From Novosphingobium mangrovisedimenti (GTDB lineage Bacteria > Pseudomonadota > Alphaproteobacteria > Sphingomonadales > Sphingomonadaceae): a stretch of 64,000 bases of DNA. The notes under the pieces were generated by a model that worked only from the letters and a program-made list of their open reading frames with translations, had not been told where the DNA came from and did no database searches. This document shows, piece by piece, positions 55,068-63,501 of the stretch; the stretch's first letter is position 1; each line of letters starts with the position of its first letter. The position numbers were made by a program, and so were the translations under genes. The stretch is taken from positions 1 to 64,000 of the forward strand of contig NZ_JANZXA010000011.1 of NCBI RefSeq assembly GCF_025153475.1, in the 5' to 3' direction.

Positions 55068-56120
55068 ATGACTGACGCCCCCCAGACCGAAACCCGTACC
55101 GACTGGACGCGCGAGGAAATCGCGGCGCTGTTCGACCTGCCGTTCACCGAGCTGGTCTTCCGCGCCGCCGAGGTCCATCGCGCGAACCATCCGGCCAACG
55201 AAGTGCAGCTCTCCACGCTGCTGTCGATCAAGACCGGCGGCTGCGCGGAGGACTGCGGCTACTGCTCGCAGTCGGCTTCGGCCAATTCGGGGGTCAAGGC
55301 GACCAAGCTGATGGACGTGCAGGCGGTGCTGCAGCGCGCGGCGCAGGCGGCCGATCAGGGTTCCACCCGCTTCTGCATGGGCGCCGCCTGGCGCAATCCC
55401 AAGGACCGCGACATGCCCGCCATCATCGAGATGGTGAAGGGCGTGCGCGACATGGGCATGGAAACCTGCATGACGCTGGGCATGCTGACGCCCGAACAGG
55501 CGGACATGCTCAAGGAAGCCGGGCTCGACTACTACAACCACAACATCGACACCTCGCCCGAACGCTACGGTGAGATCACCACGACGCGCACGATGGAAGA
55601 CCGTCTCGACACGCTCTCCGAAGTGCGCCGCGCCGGGATCAACGTCTGCTCGGGCGGGATCGTCGGCATGGGCGAGACGCGCGAGGACCGCGTGGGCTTC
55701 GTTCACACGCTGGCGACGCTGCCCGATCACCCGCAGTCGGTTCCGGTCAACGCGCTGGTCCCGGTCAAGGGCACGGTGCTGGGCGACATGCTGGCCGATA
55801 CGCCGCTCGCCAAGATCGACGACGTGGAATTCGTGCGCACCGTGGCGGTCGCACGCATCACCATGCCGCACTCGATGGTGCGCCTCTCGGCGGGCCGCGA
55901 GTCCATGTCCGAGATGACGCAGGCGATGTGCTTCATGGCCGGTGCGAACTCGATCTTCACCGGCGACAAGCTGCTGACCGCACCCAACGCCGGCGACGAC
56001 ACCGACGCGGCGATGTTCGCACGGCTCGGCCTGAAAGCCATGGCCATCAGCGAAACGCAGGCTCAGATGGACGCCTCGCGCATGCCCAAGGGCTGCGTGA
56101 AGATGGAAGCGGCCGAGTAA
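55068..56120 (+). CDS. bioB: Biotin synthase
   Basis: The 350-residue radical-SAM protein has the cluster motif Cys59-x3-Cys63-x2-Cys66 (CAEDCGYC), followed by [30 protein letters not shown] and a C-terminal [15 protein letters not shown]. It inserts sulfur into dethiobiotin. It is placed four bases after metY, inside the cluster that contains both biotin-dependent carboxylase subunits, and no other bio gene is nearby. Its stop overlaps the lipoprotein start as TAATG. Confidence 0.97.
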   Translation: MTDAPQTETRTDWTREEIAALFDLPFTELVFRAAEVHRANHPANEVQLSTLLSIKTGGCAEDCGYCSQSASANSGVKATKLMDVQAVLQRAAQAADQGSTRFCMGAAWRNPKDRDMPAIIEMVKGVRDMGMETCMTLGMLTPEQADMLKEAGLDYYNHNIDTSPERYGEITTTRTMEDRLDTLSEVRRAGINVCSGGIVGMGETREDRVGFVHTLATLPDHPQSVPVNALVPVKGTVLGDMLADTPLAKIDDVEFVRTVAVARITMPHSMVRLSAGRESMSEMTQAMCFMAGANSIFTGDKLLTAPNAGDDTDAAMFARLGLKAMAISETQAQMDASRMPKGCVKMEAAE

Positions 56121-56665
56121 TGCGAGTTGCGGGGGGCCTCTTTGCGCTAATGCTGTTGGGCGCCTGCAATCCGTCGCAGCCATCGGACTTTGGAAAGGTC
56201 GCCGCATTGACTTCGAGCGATCCGAAGGCTTCTGCTTCCAGTATCGCAACACTGTTGAAGCAGCAATGTTTGGAAAGCTCGGACGATCCAATTCGTTTCG
56301 ATGCAGGTTTGAGCGCCACCGGATGGGGGTTCAAGAGGGTGCAAACCGCCGATCCCGCAGATCCATTGTCCTTGGACATGTGGGTGTCGCCGGTCGCTGA
56401 TGTGTTGAGAGGGCAGGTCGTCGAAGATAACGTCTTCGTGTGCACTGTCATGATTCATCGGCAGTTTGCTCCCCCGATTACGGTGATCAAGTCTGCACTG
56501 TCAGATATCGCAGGTCAAACGTCCGGCTCCGCACCCGAATGGTGGTGGAAGTCAGGGGCGAAGAAGTTTCACATGGACGTCAATGATCAAGGCAACGAAG
56601 GACAATCGACGGGCATAACCGTTGAAACCTATCGACTGCCTTGGTGGCAGAGCATCTTAGGGTAA
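56120..56665 (+). CDS. Lipoprotein of unknown function, low GC
   Basis: The 181-residue protein begins [16 protein letters not shown], a clear lipobox, and its ATG shares an A with the bioB stop. The mature part has Cys in KQQCLESSDD and VFVCTVMIH and no motif I recognise. Its base use differs from its neighbours: in 56221-56280 only 29 of 60 bases are G/C, against 37 of 60 in 57001-57060 within pccA. It lies between bioB and pccA, 6 bases before pccA, and looks like a later insertion kept in frame with the operon. Confidence 0.7.
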   Translation: MRVAGGLFALMLLGACNPSQPSDFGKVAALTSSDPKASASSIATLLKQQCLESSDDPIRFDAGLSATGWGFKRVQTADPADPLSLDMWVSPVADVLRGQVVEDNVFVCTVMIHRQFAPPITVIKSALSDIAGQTSGSAPEWWWKSGAKKFHMDVNDQGNEGQSTGITVETYRLPWWQSILG

Positions 56666-56671
56666 GGTTGA

Positions 56672-58693
56672 ATGTTCAAAAAAATCCTCATCGCAAACCG
56701 GGGCGAGATTGCCTGCCGCGTGATCAAGACTGCCCGCCGCATGGGCATCCAGACGGTGGCCGTCTATTCGGATGCCGATGCGCGCGCGCCTTTCGTGCAG
56801 ATGGCCGATGAAGCCGTCCACATTGGCCCGGCGCCCGCCGCGCAGTCCTACCTGATCGCCGACAAGATCATCGCCGCCTGCAAGCAGACCGGCGCCGAAG
56901 CGGTTCATCCGGGCTACGGCTTCTTGTCCGAGCGCACCTCGTTCGCCGAGGCGCTGGCGGCAGAGGGCATCGAGTTCATCGGCCCACCCGTGAACGCGAT
57001 CGCCGCTATGGGGGACAAGATCGAGTCCAAGAAGCTCGCCAAGGAAGCCGGCGTCAACGTCGTGCCCGGCTACGTCGGCGAGATCGACGATACCGAGCAC
57101 GCGGTGCGCATCTCGAACGAGATCGGCTACCCGGTGATGATGAAGGCCTCGGCCGGCGGCGGCGGCAAGGGTATGCGCCTTGCCTATTCCGAGAAGGACG
57201 TGCGCGAGGGCTTCGAGAGCGTGAAGCGCGAGGGCCTGAACTCCTTCGGTGACGACCGCGTCTTCATCGAGAAGTTCATCCTCAACCCGCGCCACATCGA
57301 AATCCAGATCCTCGGCGACAAGCACGGCAACGTGCTCTACCTCAACGAGCGCGAATGCTCGATCCAGCGCCGTCACCAGAAGGTTGTCGAGGAAGCGCCG
57401 TCGCCCTTCGTCACCGACAAGATGCGCAAGGCCATGGGCGAGCAGTGCGTCGCGCTGTCGAAGGCGGTAGGCTATTATTCGGCCGGTACGGTCGAACTGA
57501 TCGTCTCGGGCGCCGATCCGACGGGCGAGAGCTTCTACTTCCTCGAAATGAACACCCGCCTGCAGGTGGAGCACCCGGTGACCGAGTGCATCACCGGCGT
57601 CGACCTCGTCGAACAGATGATCCGCGTGGCCGCTGGCGAAAAGCTGGAAATGACGCAGGACGACGTGAAGATCGATGGCTGGGCCATCGAGAACCGCGTC
57701 TATGCCGAAGATCCCTATCGCGGCTTCCTGCCCTCCACGGGCCGCCTCGTGCGCTATCAGCCGCCGGTCGATGGCTGGACCGACGATGGTGCCGCGAACG
57801 GCCGTCGCGGTATCGACGGCGTGCGCGTGGACGACGGCGTCTATGAAGGCGGCGAAGTCTCGATGTTCTACGACCCGATGATCGCCAAGCTGATCACCTG
57901 GGGCGAGACCCGCGACGAGGCGGCGGACAAGCAGATCGCCGCGCTCGATGCCTTCGAGCTGGAAGGGCTCGGTCACAACATCGACTTCGTCTCGGCGATC
58001 ATGCAGCACCCGCGCTTCCGCTCGGGCGAGCTGACCACCGGCTTCATCGCCGAGGAATATCCCGAAGGCTTCCACGGCGCGCCCGCGTCGGACGAGCTGA
58101 AGGTGAAGCTCGCATCGGTTGCCGGGTTCGTCGCTGCTGCCCGCGCCGACCGTGCGCGCCGCGTCGATGGCCAGCTGGCCACGCCGCTCGATCCGCCGGC
58201 GGAATGGACCGTGACGATCGGCAAGGAAGCGTTCGAAGTCGTGATCGACGAGGACATGGTCACCGTGAACGGCGCCGAAGTCGAACTCGAGCTGGAATAC
58301 ACGCCGGGTGACCGCTTCATCGACGCCGAAGTCGATGGCGAGGACATCACCATCAAGGTCGAACCCACGCGCACCGGCTTCAAGATGACCACGCGCGGCG
58401 CGATCCACCAGATCACTTGCCTGCCCACCAGCATTGCCGCGCTGAGCAAGCACATGATCGAAAAGATTCCGCCGGATCTTTCGCGCTTCCTCATCTGTCC
58501 GATGCCGGGCCTGCTGGTTTCGCTGAATGTCAGCGAAGGCGACAAGGTCGAGATCGGTCAGCCGCTGGCAGTGGTCGAGGCGATGAAGATGGAAAACATC
58601 CTGCGCGCCGAAAAGGCAGGCACGGTGAAGTCCGTCAGCGCCAAGGCCGGAGAAAGCCTTGCAGTCGATGCAATTATCCTCGAATTGGAATAA
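56672..58693 (+). CDS. pccA: Propionyl-CoA carboxylase biotin-containing (alpha) subunit
   Basis: The 673-residue protein has a biotin carboxylase domain from the start (FKKILIANRGEIACRVIKTA, exact 20), with ATP-grasp Gly loop ASAGGGGKGMRLAYS and HIEIQILGDKHGN. A linker (BT-type) domain and a C-terminal BCCP follow, with Lys639 in VEAMKMEN as the biotinylation site. It carboxylates biotin with bicarbonate and ATP and passes the group to PccB. It lies 7.8 kb downstream of pccB in the same orientation. Confidence 0.95.
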   Translation: MFKKILIANRGEIACRVIKTARRMGIQTVAVYSDADARAPFVQMADEAVHIGPAPAAQSYLIADKIIAACKQTGAEAVHPGYGFLSERTSFAEALAAEGIEFIGPPVNAIAAMGDKIESKKLAKEAGVNVVPGYVGEIDDTEHAVRISNEIGYPVMMKASAGGGGKGMRLAYSEKDVREGFESVKREGLNSFGDDRVFIEKFILNPRHIEIQILGDKHGNVLYLNERECSIQRRHQKVVEEAPSPFVTDKMRKAMGEQCVALSKAVGYYSAGTVELIVSGADPTGESFYFLEMNTRLQVEHPVTECITGVDLVEQMIRVAAGEKLEMTQDDVKIDGWAIENRVYAEDPYRGFLPSTGRLVRYQPPVDGWTDDGAANGRRGIDGVRVDDGVYEGGEVSMFYDPMIAKLITWGETRDEAADKQIAALDAFELEGLGHNIDFVSAIMQHPRFRSGELTTGFIAEEYPEGFHGAPASDELKVKLASVAGFVAAARADRARRVDGQLATPLDPPAEWTVTIGKEAFEVVIDEDMVTVNGAEVELELEYTPGDRFIDAEVDGEDITIKVEPTRTGFKMTTRGAIHQITCLPTSIAALSKHMIEKIPPDLSRFLICPMPGLLVSLNVSEGDKVEIGQPLAVVEAMKMENILRAEKAGTVKSVSAKAGESLAVDAIILELE

Positions 58694-59065
58694 ATGCATC
58701 TAGACCACGATCCCGCCGCCGCCGCTTGCCCGGAAATCACGTTCGACGACTTTCTGAAAGTCGATATCCGTGTGGGCACCGTGGTGGCGGCGGAAGTCTA
58801 TGAGGGCGCGCGCAAGCCCAGTTACAAGCTGCGGATCGATTTCGGTCCCGGCGTGGGCGAGAAGAAGAGCGTCGGGCAAGTGGCGGCGCTCTATTCGCCC
58901 GAGGACCTCGTCGGCCGGCAAGTTGCTGCGGTGGTGAACTTCCCGAAGCGGCAGATCGGCAAGGCCTTGTCCGAAGTGCTCACGCTCGGCTTCGCGGACG
59001 AGGAGGGCAGGGTGACGCTGTTCTCGCCAGACAAGCCGGTTCCCGACGGATCGCGGCTGTTCTGA
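58694..59065 (+). CDS. CsaA-like tRNA-binding protein
   Basis: The 123-residue OB-fold protein has TFDDFLKVDIRVGTVVAAEVY (in part), RKPSYKLRIDFGPGVGEKKS and VAAVVNFPKRQIGKALSEVL (exact 20), typical of CsaA and of the tRNA-binding domain of MetRS/Arc1. CsaA has been described as an export-related chaperone and binds tRNA. The start codon abuts the pccA stop, and its own stop overlaps the thioesterase start as TGATG. Confidence 0.9.
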   Translation: MHLDHDPAAAACPEITFDDFLKVDIRVGTVVAAEVYEGARKPSYKLRIDFGPGVGEKKSVGQVAALYSPEDLVGRQVAAVVNFPKRQIGKALSEVLTLGFADEEGRVTLFSPDKPVPDGSRLF

Positions 59066-59853
59066 TGACGGGTTTCGCGGCGTTGCTGGCCGGGGCGCAC
59101 GGCCTCGATGACGGTCTCACGCTCGACGTGCCCGAGACATGGCATCAGGGCCGCACGGCCTATGGCGGCTTTTCCTCTGCGCTGGCCCTTGCAGTGGCGC
59201 AGAAGGTCGGCGGCGAAGGGCTGCCGCCGCTCCGCTCGGCGCAGCTTGCGATGATGGCGCCGGTCAACGGCCGCGTCGAGGCGCGGGCCCGCGTCGAACG
59301 TGCCGGGCGCAACGCGACGTGGATCGCGGCGGAAGTTCATGGCGCGAAGGGCCTCGCCTTCACGGCCAGCTTCGTTTTCATGGGCGCAGTCGAAAGCGCG
59401 CTCCACATCAACGAGCGGCCGGTGCCCGAGGGGCTCGTACCCTGCGACGAGGCGCGCGCGGTAACTTATACCGAGCACACACCCGCCTTTCTCGCGAACA
59501 ATTTCGAAACGCGCCACGCCGTGCCACCCGTCGAGGACAAGCGCCCGGAAATGTGCCGCTGGGTCAGGCTCGCCGAAGGGCTGGGGCTCGATCCGATGGT
59601 CGCGATGCTGCTGATCGGCGATGCCCTGCCGCCCGGCGTCATGCCGATGATGCATGCCGCCGTGCCGGTCTCGACCATGCACTGGCAGGTCAACCTGCTG
59701 ACGCCGGCGCCTGCTACGCGCGAAGGCTGGTGGCTGCTGCGTTCCGTCGGCGACTATGCCGAGAAAGGCTGTTCCAGCCAGCGCATGGCAATCTGGAACG
59801 CCGATGGCGCACCGGTGATGGCGGGCATGCAGTCGGTCGCGCTGTTCGGCTGA
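59065..59853 (+). CDS. Acyl-CoA thioesterase family protein (double hotdog, TesB-like)
   Basis: The 262-residue protein has two hotdog halves. The N-terminal half contains TWHQGRTAYGGFSSALALAV (exact 20), and the C-terminal half contains VPVSTMHWQVNLLTP, WWLLRSVGDYAEKGCSSQRM and IWNADGAPVMAGMQS, the typical last strand of TesB-like proteins. It should cleave acyl-CoA thioesters of unknown chain length. It ends the rightward cluster and converges on the POT transporter with only 7 bases between stops. Confidence 0.85.
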   Translation: MTGFAALLAGAHGLDDGLTLDVPETWHQGRTAYGGFSSALALAVAQKVGGEGLPPLRSAQLAMMAPVNGRVEARARVERAGRNATWIAAEVHGAKGLAFTASFVFMGAVESALHINERPVPEGLVPCDEARAVTYTEHTPAFLANNFETRHAVPPVEDKRPEMCRWVRLAEGLGLDPMVAMLLIGDALPPGVMPMMHAAVPVSTMHWQVNLLTPAPATREGWWLLRSVGDYAEKGCSSQRMAIWNADGAPVMAGMQSVALFG

Positions 59854-59860
59854 CCCGGGG

Positions 59861-61255
59861 TCAATCGGCCGCTTCCTCGCCCATCAGCCTGTCCGCGAGG
59901 AACAGCTTGAAACCACCGAAGGCAATCAGGGCAACCACGGCCGATGCGACGTGGAGCAGCCAGAACTGCGGCGTGGGCATCGTTTCGAAAAGCGTGCCGA
60001 TCTTGCCCACCGCCAGGTTCGCTCCGAAGAACGAGAGGTAGTAGATCCCGACGATCGACGCGTTGAGTGCACGCGGGGCGAGCCGGGTGAACAGCGCTAG
60101 GCTGACTGGCAGTAGATGGGCGAAACCGATCGAGTTCACGAGGTGGAACATGACCGGCCAGAACAGTCCGATCTTGCCCGTCCCCTGCGTAAGCGCGGCG
60201 ATGTAGAGACACAGGCCGCCGCCGACGATGAAGAAGCAGCCGATGATCATCTTGCTCAGATCGTCCGGCTCCTTGCCGGTGCGCGCACCGATCCAGGCCC
60301 AGAAAGCAGCGACGCCCACGAGCATCGAGAAGCTGAGCGTTGCGTCGATCGTGATCATCCAGCTGGTGGGAAGCGTGGTGTCCATGAAGGTGAGCTGGAA
60401 CTGCTGGTCGGCCCAGACGAGATAGGCGTTGAAGATCTCCTGATTGGTGAGCAGCGAGATGCCCATGATTGGCACCAGCAGCAGCACGGCGATCAGGCGC
60501 GGCCCGTCGCCCGGCTCGAATTTCGCGCGTGGTTGTGCCGACTTGCCCGGTGTGCCGTTGTCCGCAGGCAGCCAAGGCCGCGCGTAGAGATAGATCAGGA
60601 GCCCAAGCACCATGACCACGCCTGCCGTACCGAAGCCCCAGTGCCATCCCACCTTTTCGCCCAGCGTGCCCGAAACGAGCGGGGCGATGATCACCGAGAC
60701 GTTGATGAAGATGTAGAAGATCTGGAACGCCATCGCCCGGCGGTTGTCCTTGGGGCCGTAGAGTTCGCCAACCTGGCTGGCGATGTTGCCCTTGAACAGG
60801 CCGACACCGATGACGAGCGAGATCAGCGCGAAGAGGAAGGCGCCCTCGAACGCCATGAGGAAATGGCCGAGAGACATGACGAGGCCGCCCGCGATCAACG
60901 CGGCGCGGCGCCCCAGCAGGAGGTCTGCGGCAATGCCGCCCAGAATCGGGGTGAGGTAGACGCTGGCGGTATAGAGACCGAAGATTTCGGAGGCGAGCGG
61001 TTGCCCTTCCAGCCCGGGGAATACGTGGGTCTTGAGCCATGCCAGCCCGATCACGTGTTCCTGTTGGCCAGGCAGCAGCAGATACTTGACCATGTAGAGC
61101 GTCAGCAGCGTCTGCATCGAATAGTACGAGAACCGCTCGCAGCCCTCGACGAAGCCGAGAAAACCCAGTCCCTTGGGGTGACCGAGGAAGGCGCGATCGT
61201 GTGCCGCAAGGTGTTCGGGAAAATCCAGCTCGGGGGTGGCTTCGGCTGTTGTCAT
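59861..61255 (-). CDS. POT-family proton-coupled peptide transporter
   Basis: The 464-residue major-facilitator protein has about twelve or more membrane helices. The POT signature ExxER is present as EGCERFSYY (Glu37, Glu40, Arg41), followed by ADLLLGRRAALIAGG, GLFKGNIASQVGELYG and FQIFYIFINVSVIIAPLVSG (exact 20). The family imports di- and tripeptides across the inner membrane with protons. It is a plausible inner-membrane partner for periplasmic peptide processing but is 50 kb from the receptor locus. Confidence 0.92.
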   Translation of the reverse strand: MTTAEATPELDFPEHLAAHDRAFLGHPKGLGFLGFVEGCERFSYYSMQTLLTLYMVKYLLLPGQQEHVIGLAWLKTHVFPGLEGQPLASEIFGLYTASVYLTPILGGIAADLLLGRRAALIAGGLVMSLGHFLMAFEGAFLFALISLVIGVGLFKGNIASQVGELYGPKDNRRAMAFQIFYIFINVSVIIAPLVSGTLGEKVGWHWGFGTAGVVMVLGLLIYLYARPWLPADNGTPGKSAQPRAKFEPGDGPRLIAVLLLVPIMGISLLTNQEIFNAYLVWADQQFQLTFMDTTLPTSWMITIDATLSFSMLVGVAAFWAWIGARTGKEPDDLSKMIIGCFFIVGGGLCLYIAALTQGTGKIGLFWPVMFHLVNSIGFAHLLPVSLALFTRLAPRALNASIVGIYYLSFFGANLAVGKIGTLFETMPTPQFWLLHVASAVVALIAFGGFKLFLADRLMGEEAAD

Positions 61256-61287
61256 GGCGATCGCTCTCTCCGGACCCGTAATTTTAT

Positions 61288-61310
61288 TGTCTGTTTGCGT
61301 AACGTAGACA
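61288..61310. promoter_or_regulatory. Inverted repeat upstream of the peptide transporter
   Basis: TGTCT (61288-61292) and AGACA (61306-61310) flank GTT and AAC, giving a nested near-palindrome 33-55 bases ahead of the transporter start. On the coding strand TTGACC lies close by on its far side, a possible -35. An operator is inferred from symmetry and position only. Confidence 0.3.
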
Positions 61311-61370
61311 CGCGGTCAAGCAATGTCACGTCGCGGTCATGCCGTCAATTTTCGGCAGGCGAGCATGCGG

Positions 61371-61402
61371 AAAAAAGGCGGCAGGCTCGTTTGCCTGCCG
61401 CC
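61371..61402 (-). terminator. Rho-independent terminator downstream of aroB
   Basis: GGCGGCAGGC (61377-61386) and GCCTGCCGCC (61393-61402) form a perfect 10-bp stem with a TCGTTT loop. On the minus strand six T follow (61371-61376 reversed). It is about 190 bases beyond the aroB stop. The stretch 61403-61590 between them holds no gene or motif I can support, and 61311-61370 is promoter-side sequence for the transporter. Confidence 0.8.
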
Positions 61403-61590
61403 AGCATTGTGCCCGGGGGTTCGCAGGAGGCACATCATCGGTCCCCGTCCTTTCCCACAATCGGAAAAACGGAAGACGCCCGCGATTGAACGCGCGGGAC
61501 ATGACATTCATCCCGACATTCGCGGCATCCGGACCCGAGCAGGGCACGGTATGTCGGATTCGCCGGTCCCGCCGCGTGCCGAGGACGGCT

Positions 61591-62706
61591 TCAGTTCGCG
61601 CCGGCCGCCAGTTCGCCATCGAGGAATGTCGCGACATCGTCGAGCGAGACATCCTTCGCGAGGTAGGTCTGGCCGATGCCCTTCATCAGCAGGAACGGCA
61701 GGGCGCCGGCATCCATCTTCTTGTCGTGCAGCATATGGCGCACCAGTCCGGCACCGTCACAGTCGAGACCGAGTTCGGTCAGGTTGGCGCGCAGGCCGAC
61801 GGCGCTGAAATGCTGCGCAACATGGTCGGCGCTGGTGCGCGCCATCAGGCCGAGATGCGCTGAATAGCGCGCGGCCAGGACCATGCCGAGCGCTACGCCT
61901 TCGCCGTGCAGCAGTCTTGCGGAAAAGCCGGTCTCGGCCTCCAGCGCATGGCCGAAAGTGTGGCCGAGATTGAGCAGGGCGCGCCGCCCGGTGGTCTCGA
62001 ATTCGTCCTCGGCCACGATCCGTGCCTTGGCCGCTACCGAGTGTGAGACGGCGTATTCGCGCAGGGCGCTGTCGCCTGCGATCATCTTGGCGCCGTTGGC
62101 ATCGCACCAGGAGAAGAAGTCGGCATCGTCGATGAGGCCGTATTTCACGACTTCGGCATAACCGGCGAGCAGTTCGCGCTCGGGCAGCGTCTCCAGCGCC
62201 GAAAGATCGGCAAGGACCAGCGAGGGCTGGTGGAAGGCTCCAACGAGGTTCTTGCCTGCGGGCGTGTTGATCGCGGTCTTGCCGCCCACGCTCGAATCGA
62301 CTTGCGCGAGCAGGGTGGTGGGCACCTGGATGAACTTGCAGCCGCGCTTGAGCACGGCGGCGCAGAAGCCCGTCAGATCGCCGATCACGCCGCCGCCAAG
62401 CGCGATGACGTGATCGCCGCGCTCCACTTCCAGAGCCAGCAGCCAGTTCACGGTGGCGGCCAGTTCCTCCCAGGACTTGGTCTGCTCGCCCGGCGGCAGG
62501 ATGCGCCAGTGCGGTTCATGGCCATTGTCGCGCAGGCTTGCCTCGACCACGTCTCCCCAGGCGGCATGCACGTTGGCGTCGGTGACGATCGGCACGGCGC
62601 GCTTGCGCAGGCGCCCCCGGCACTGTGGCACCAGTTCGGCGAGAAGGCCTGCGCCTACGCGGACTTCGTAGGGGCGGCCGGCGATAGCGACCGGGATCAC
62701 AGCCAT
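61591..62706 (-). CDS. aroB: 3-dehydroquinate synthase
   Basis: The 371-residue protein starts MAVIPVAIAGRPYEVRVGAG (exact 20) at ATG 62706. NAD- and metal-site motifs are ALGGGVIGDLTGFCAA, QVPTTLLAQVDSSVGGKTAI (exact 20), LLAGYAEVVKYGLI and LNLGHTFGHALE with the Zn His. It converts DAHP to 3-dehydroquinate in the shikimate pathway. Its first 10 bases overlap the aroK end, so the two are translationally coupled. Confidence 0.96.
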   Translation of the reverse strand: MAVIPVAIAGRPYEVRVGAGLLAELVPQCRGRLRKRAVPIVTDANVHAAWGDVVEASLRDNGHEPHWRILPPGEQTKSWEELAATVNWLLALEVERGDHVIALGGGVIGDLTGFCAAVLKRGCKFIQVPTTLLAQVDSSVGGKTAINTPAGKNLVGAFHQPSLVLADLSALETLPERELLAGYAEVVKYGLIDDADFFSWCDANGAKMIAGDSALREYAVSHSVAAKARIVAEDEFETTGRRALLNLGHTFGHALEAETGFSARLLHGEGVALGMVLAARYSAHLGLMARTSADHVAQHFSAVGLRANLTELGLDCDGAGLVRHMLHDKKMDAGALPFLLMKGIGQTYLAKDVSLDDVATFLDGELAAGAN

Positions 62707-63284
62707 TGCGAAATTCCTTGAAGAACCTTGTTGATGGTCTGGACGTGGGGACCGTTGCCGCTGACCACGTGGATCGGCGCTTGTGAATAGTATGGTTCGC
62801 GCTCGGCGCGCAGCTTGGCAAGGATCTCGCGCGGATCTCCCTGCTTCAGCAGGGGACGGTTGTCCTTGCGCGCGGTGCGCTCGACCAGCGTGTCGACCTC
62901 GCTGTCGAGCCAGATGGTGATGGCCTTGTCGAGTATTGCCGCGCGCGTCTCGGCATTGCAGAAGGCGCCGCCGCCGGTGGCTATGACGATGCGCCCGCCG
63001 GGTTCCCCGGCGCTCTCGTTCATGAGGCGCGCGATCACGCGCCGTTCGCCGTCGCGGAAATAGGCTTCGCCGAAGGCATCGAAGATCTCCGGAATGGTCA
63101 TCTGGGCGGAGCGTTCGATCTCCTCGTCGGCATCGACGAAGGCGCAATCCAGCAGCGATGCGAGCCGTTTTCCCACACTCGACTTGCCGACCCCCATCAT
63201 GCCCACGAGCACGATCGGGCGGTTGATTCGCCGCGCCAGCGCTGCGATTTCCTGCGCGGAAAAGTGGGTTTGTTGAACGTCCAT
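62697..63284 (-). CDS. aroK: Shikimate kinase
   Basis: The 195-residue protein starts MDVQQTHFSAQEIAALARRI (exact 20) at ATG 63284. It has Walker A GMMGVGKSSVGKRL, the DADEEIERSAQMTIPEIF shikimate-binding segment, the GGGAFCN loop and the RKDNRPLL lid Arg. It phosphorylates shikimate with ATP. The short N-terminal extension ahead of IVLVGMMG is usual in alphaproteobacteria. It is divergent from the small membrane-protein gene at 63343. Confidence 0.95.
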   Translation of the reverse strand: MDVQQTHFSAQEIAALARRINRPIVLVGMMGVGKSSVGKRLASLLDCAFVDADEEIERSAQMTIPEIFDAFGEAYFRDGERRVIARLMNESAGEPGGRIVIATGGGAFCNAETRAAILDKAITIWLDSEVDTLVERTARKDNRPLLKQGDPREILAKLRAEREPYYSQAPIHVVSGNGPHVQTINKVLQGISQWL

Positions 63285-63342
63285 TGCCCCCAAGCCTATA
63301 GTTGCGCTAGGTCGCAGCGCAAGCATCGGTGAAGGAAGGCGA

Positions 63343-63501
63343 GTGACGATCGAAATGCGCGGACGCGGTTTGCCGACAGTAATCGCCCTGGCCGTTCCGC
63401 TTGCCGTCGTTGCCCTGGGCGTCGCGGCGTGGGTCGATGCCGGACGACAGCCGGTTCGCGAGATCGTGGTTAGCGTTGCCGTGCCGGAGTCGTCGCGATG
63501 A
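63343..63501 (+). CDS. Small single-span membrane protein, unknown
   Basis: The frame has 52 codons from GTG 63343, preceded by AAGGAAGG at good spacing. The product has one hydrophobic segment (PTVIALAVPLAVVALGVAAW, exact 20) between short polar ends and no family I recognise. Its stop overlaps the next gene's start as ATGA, a strong sign that both are real and coupled. It is divergent from aroK; the 58-base gap holds both promoters. Confidence 0.6.
   Translation: MTIEMRGRGLPTVIALAVPLAVVALGVAAWVDAGRQPVREIVVSVAVPESSR

Noticed and set aside
61326..61652. A 108-codon minus-strand frame downstream of aroB
   Set aside because: It runs through the aroB 3' end and the terminator hairpin, and the translation has no motif.
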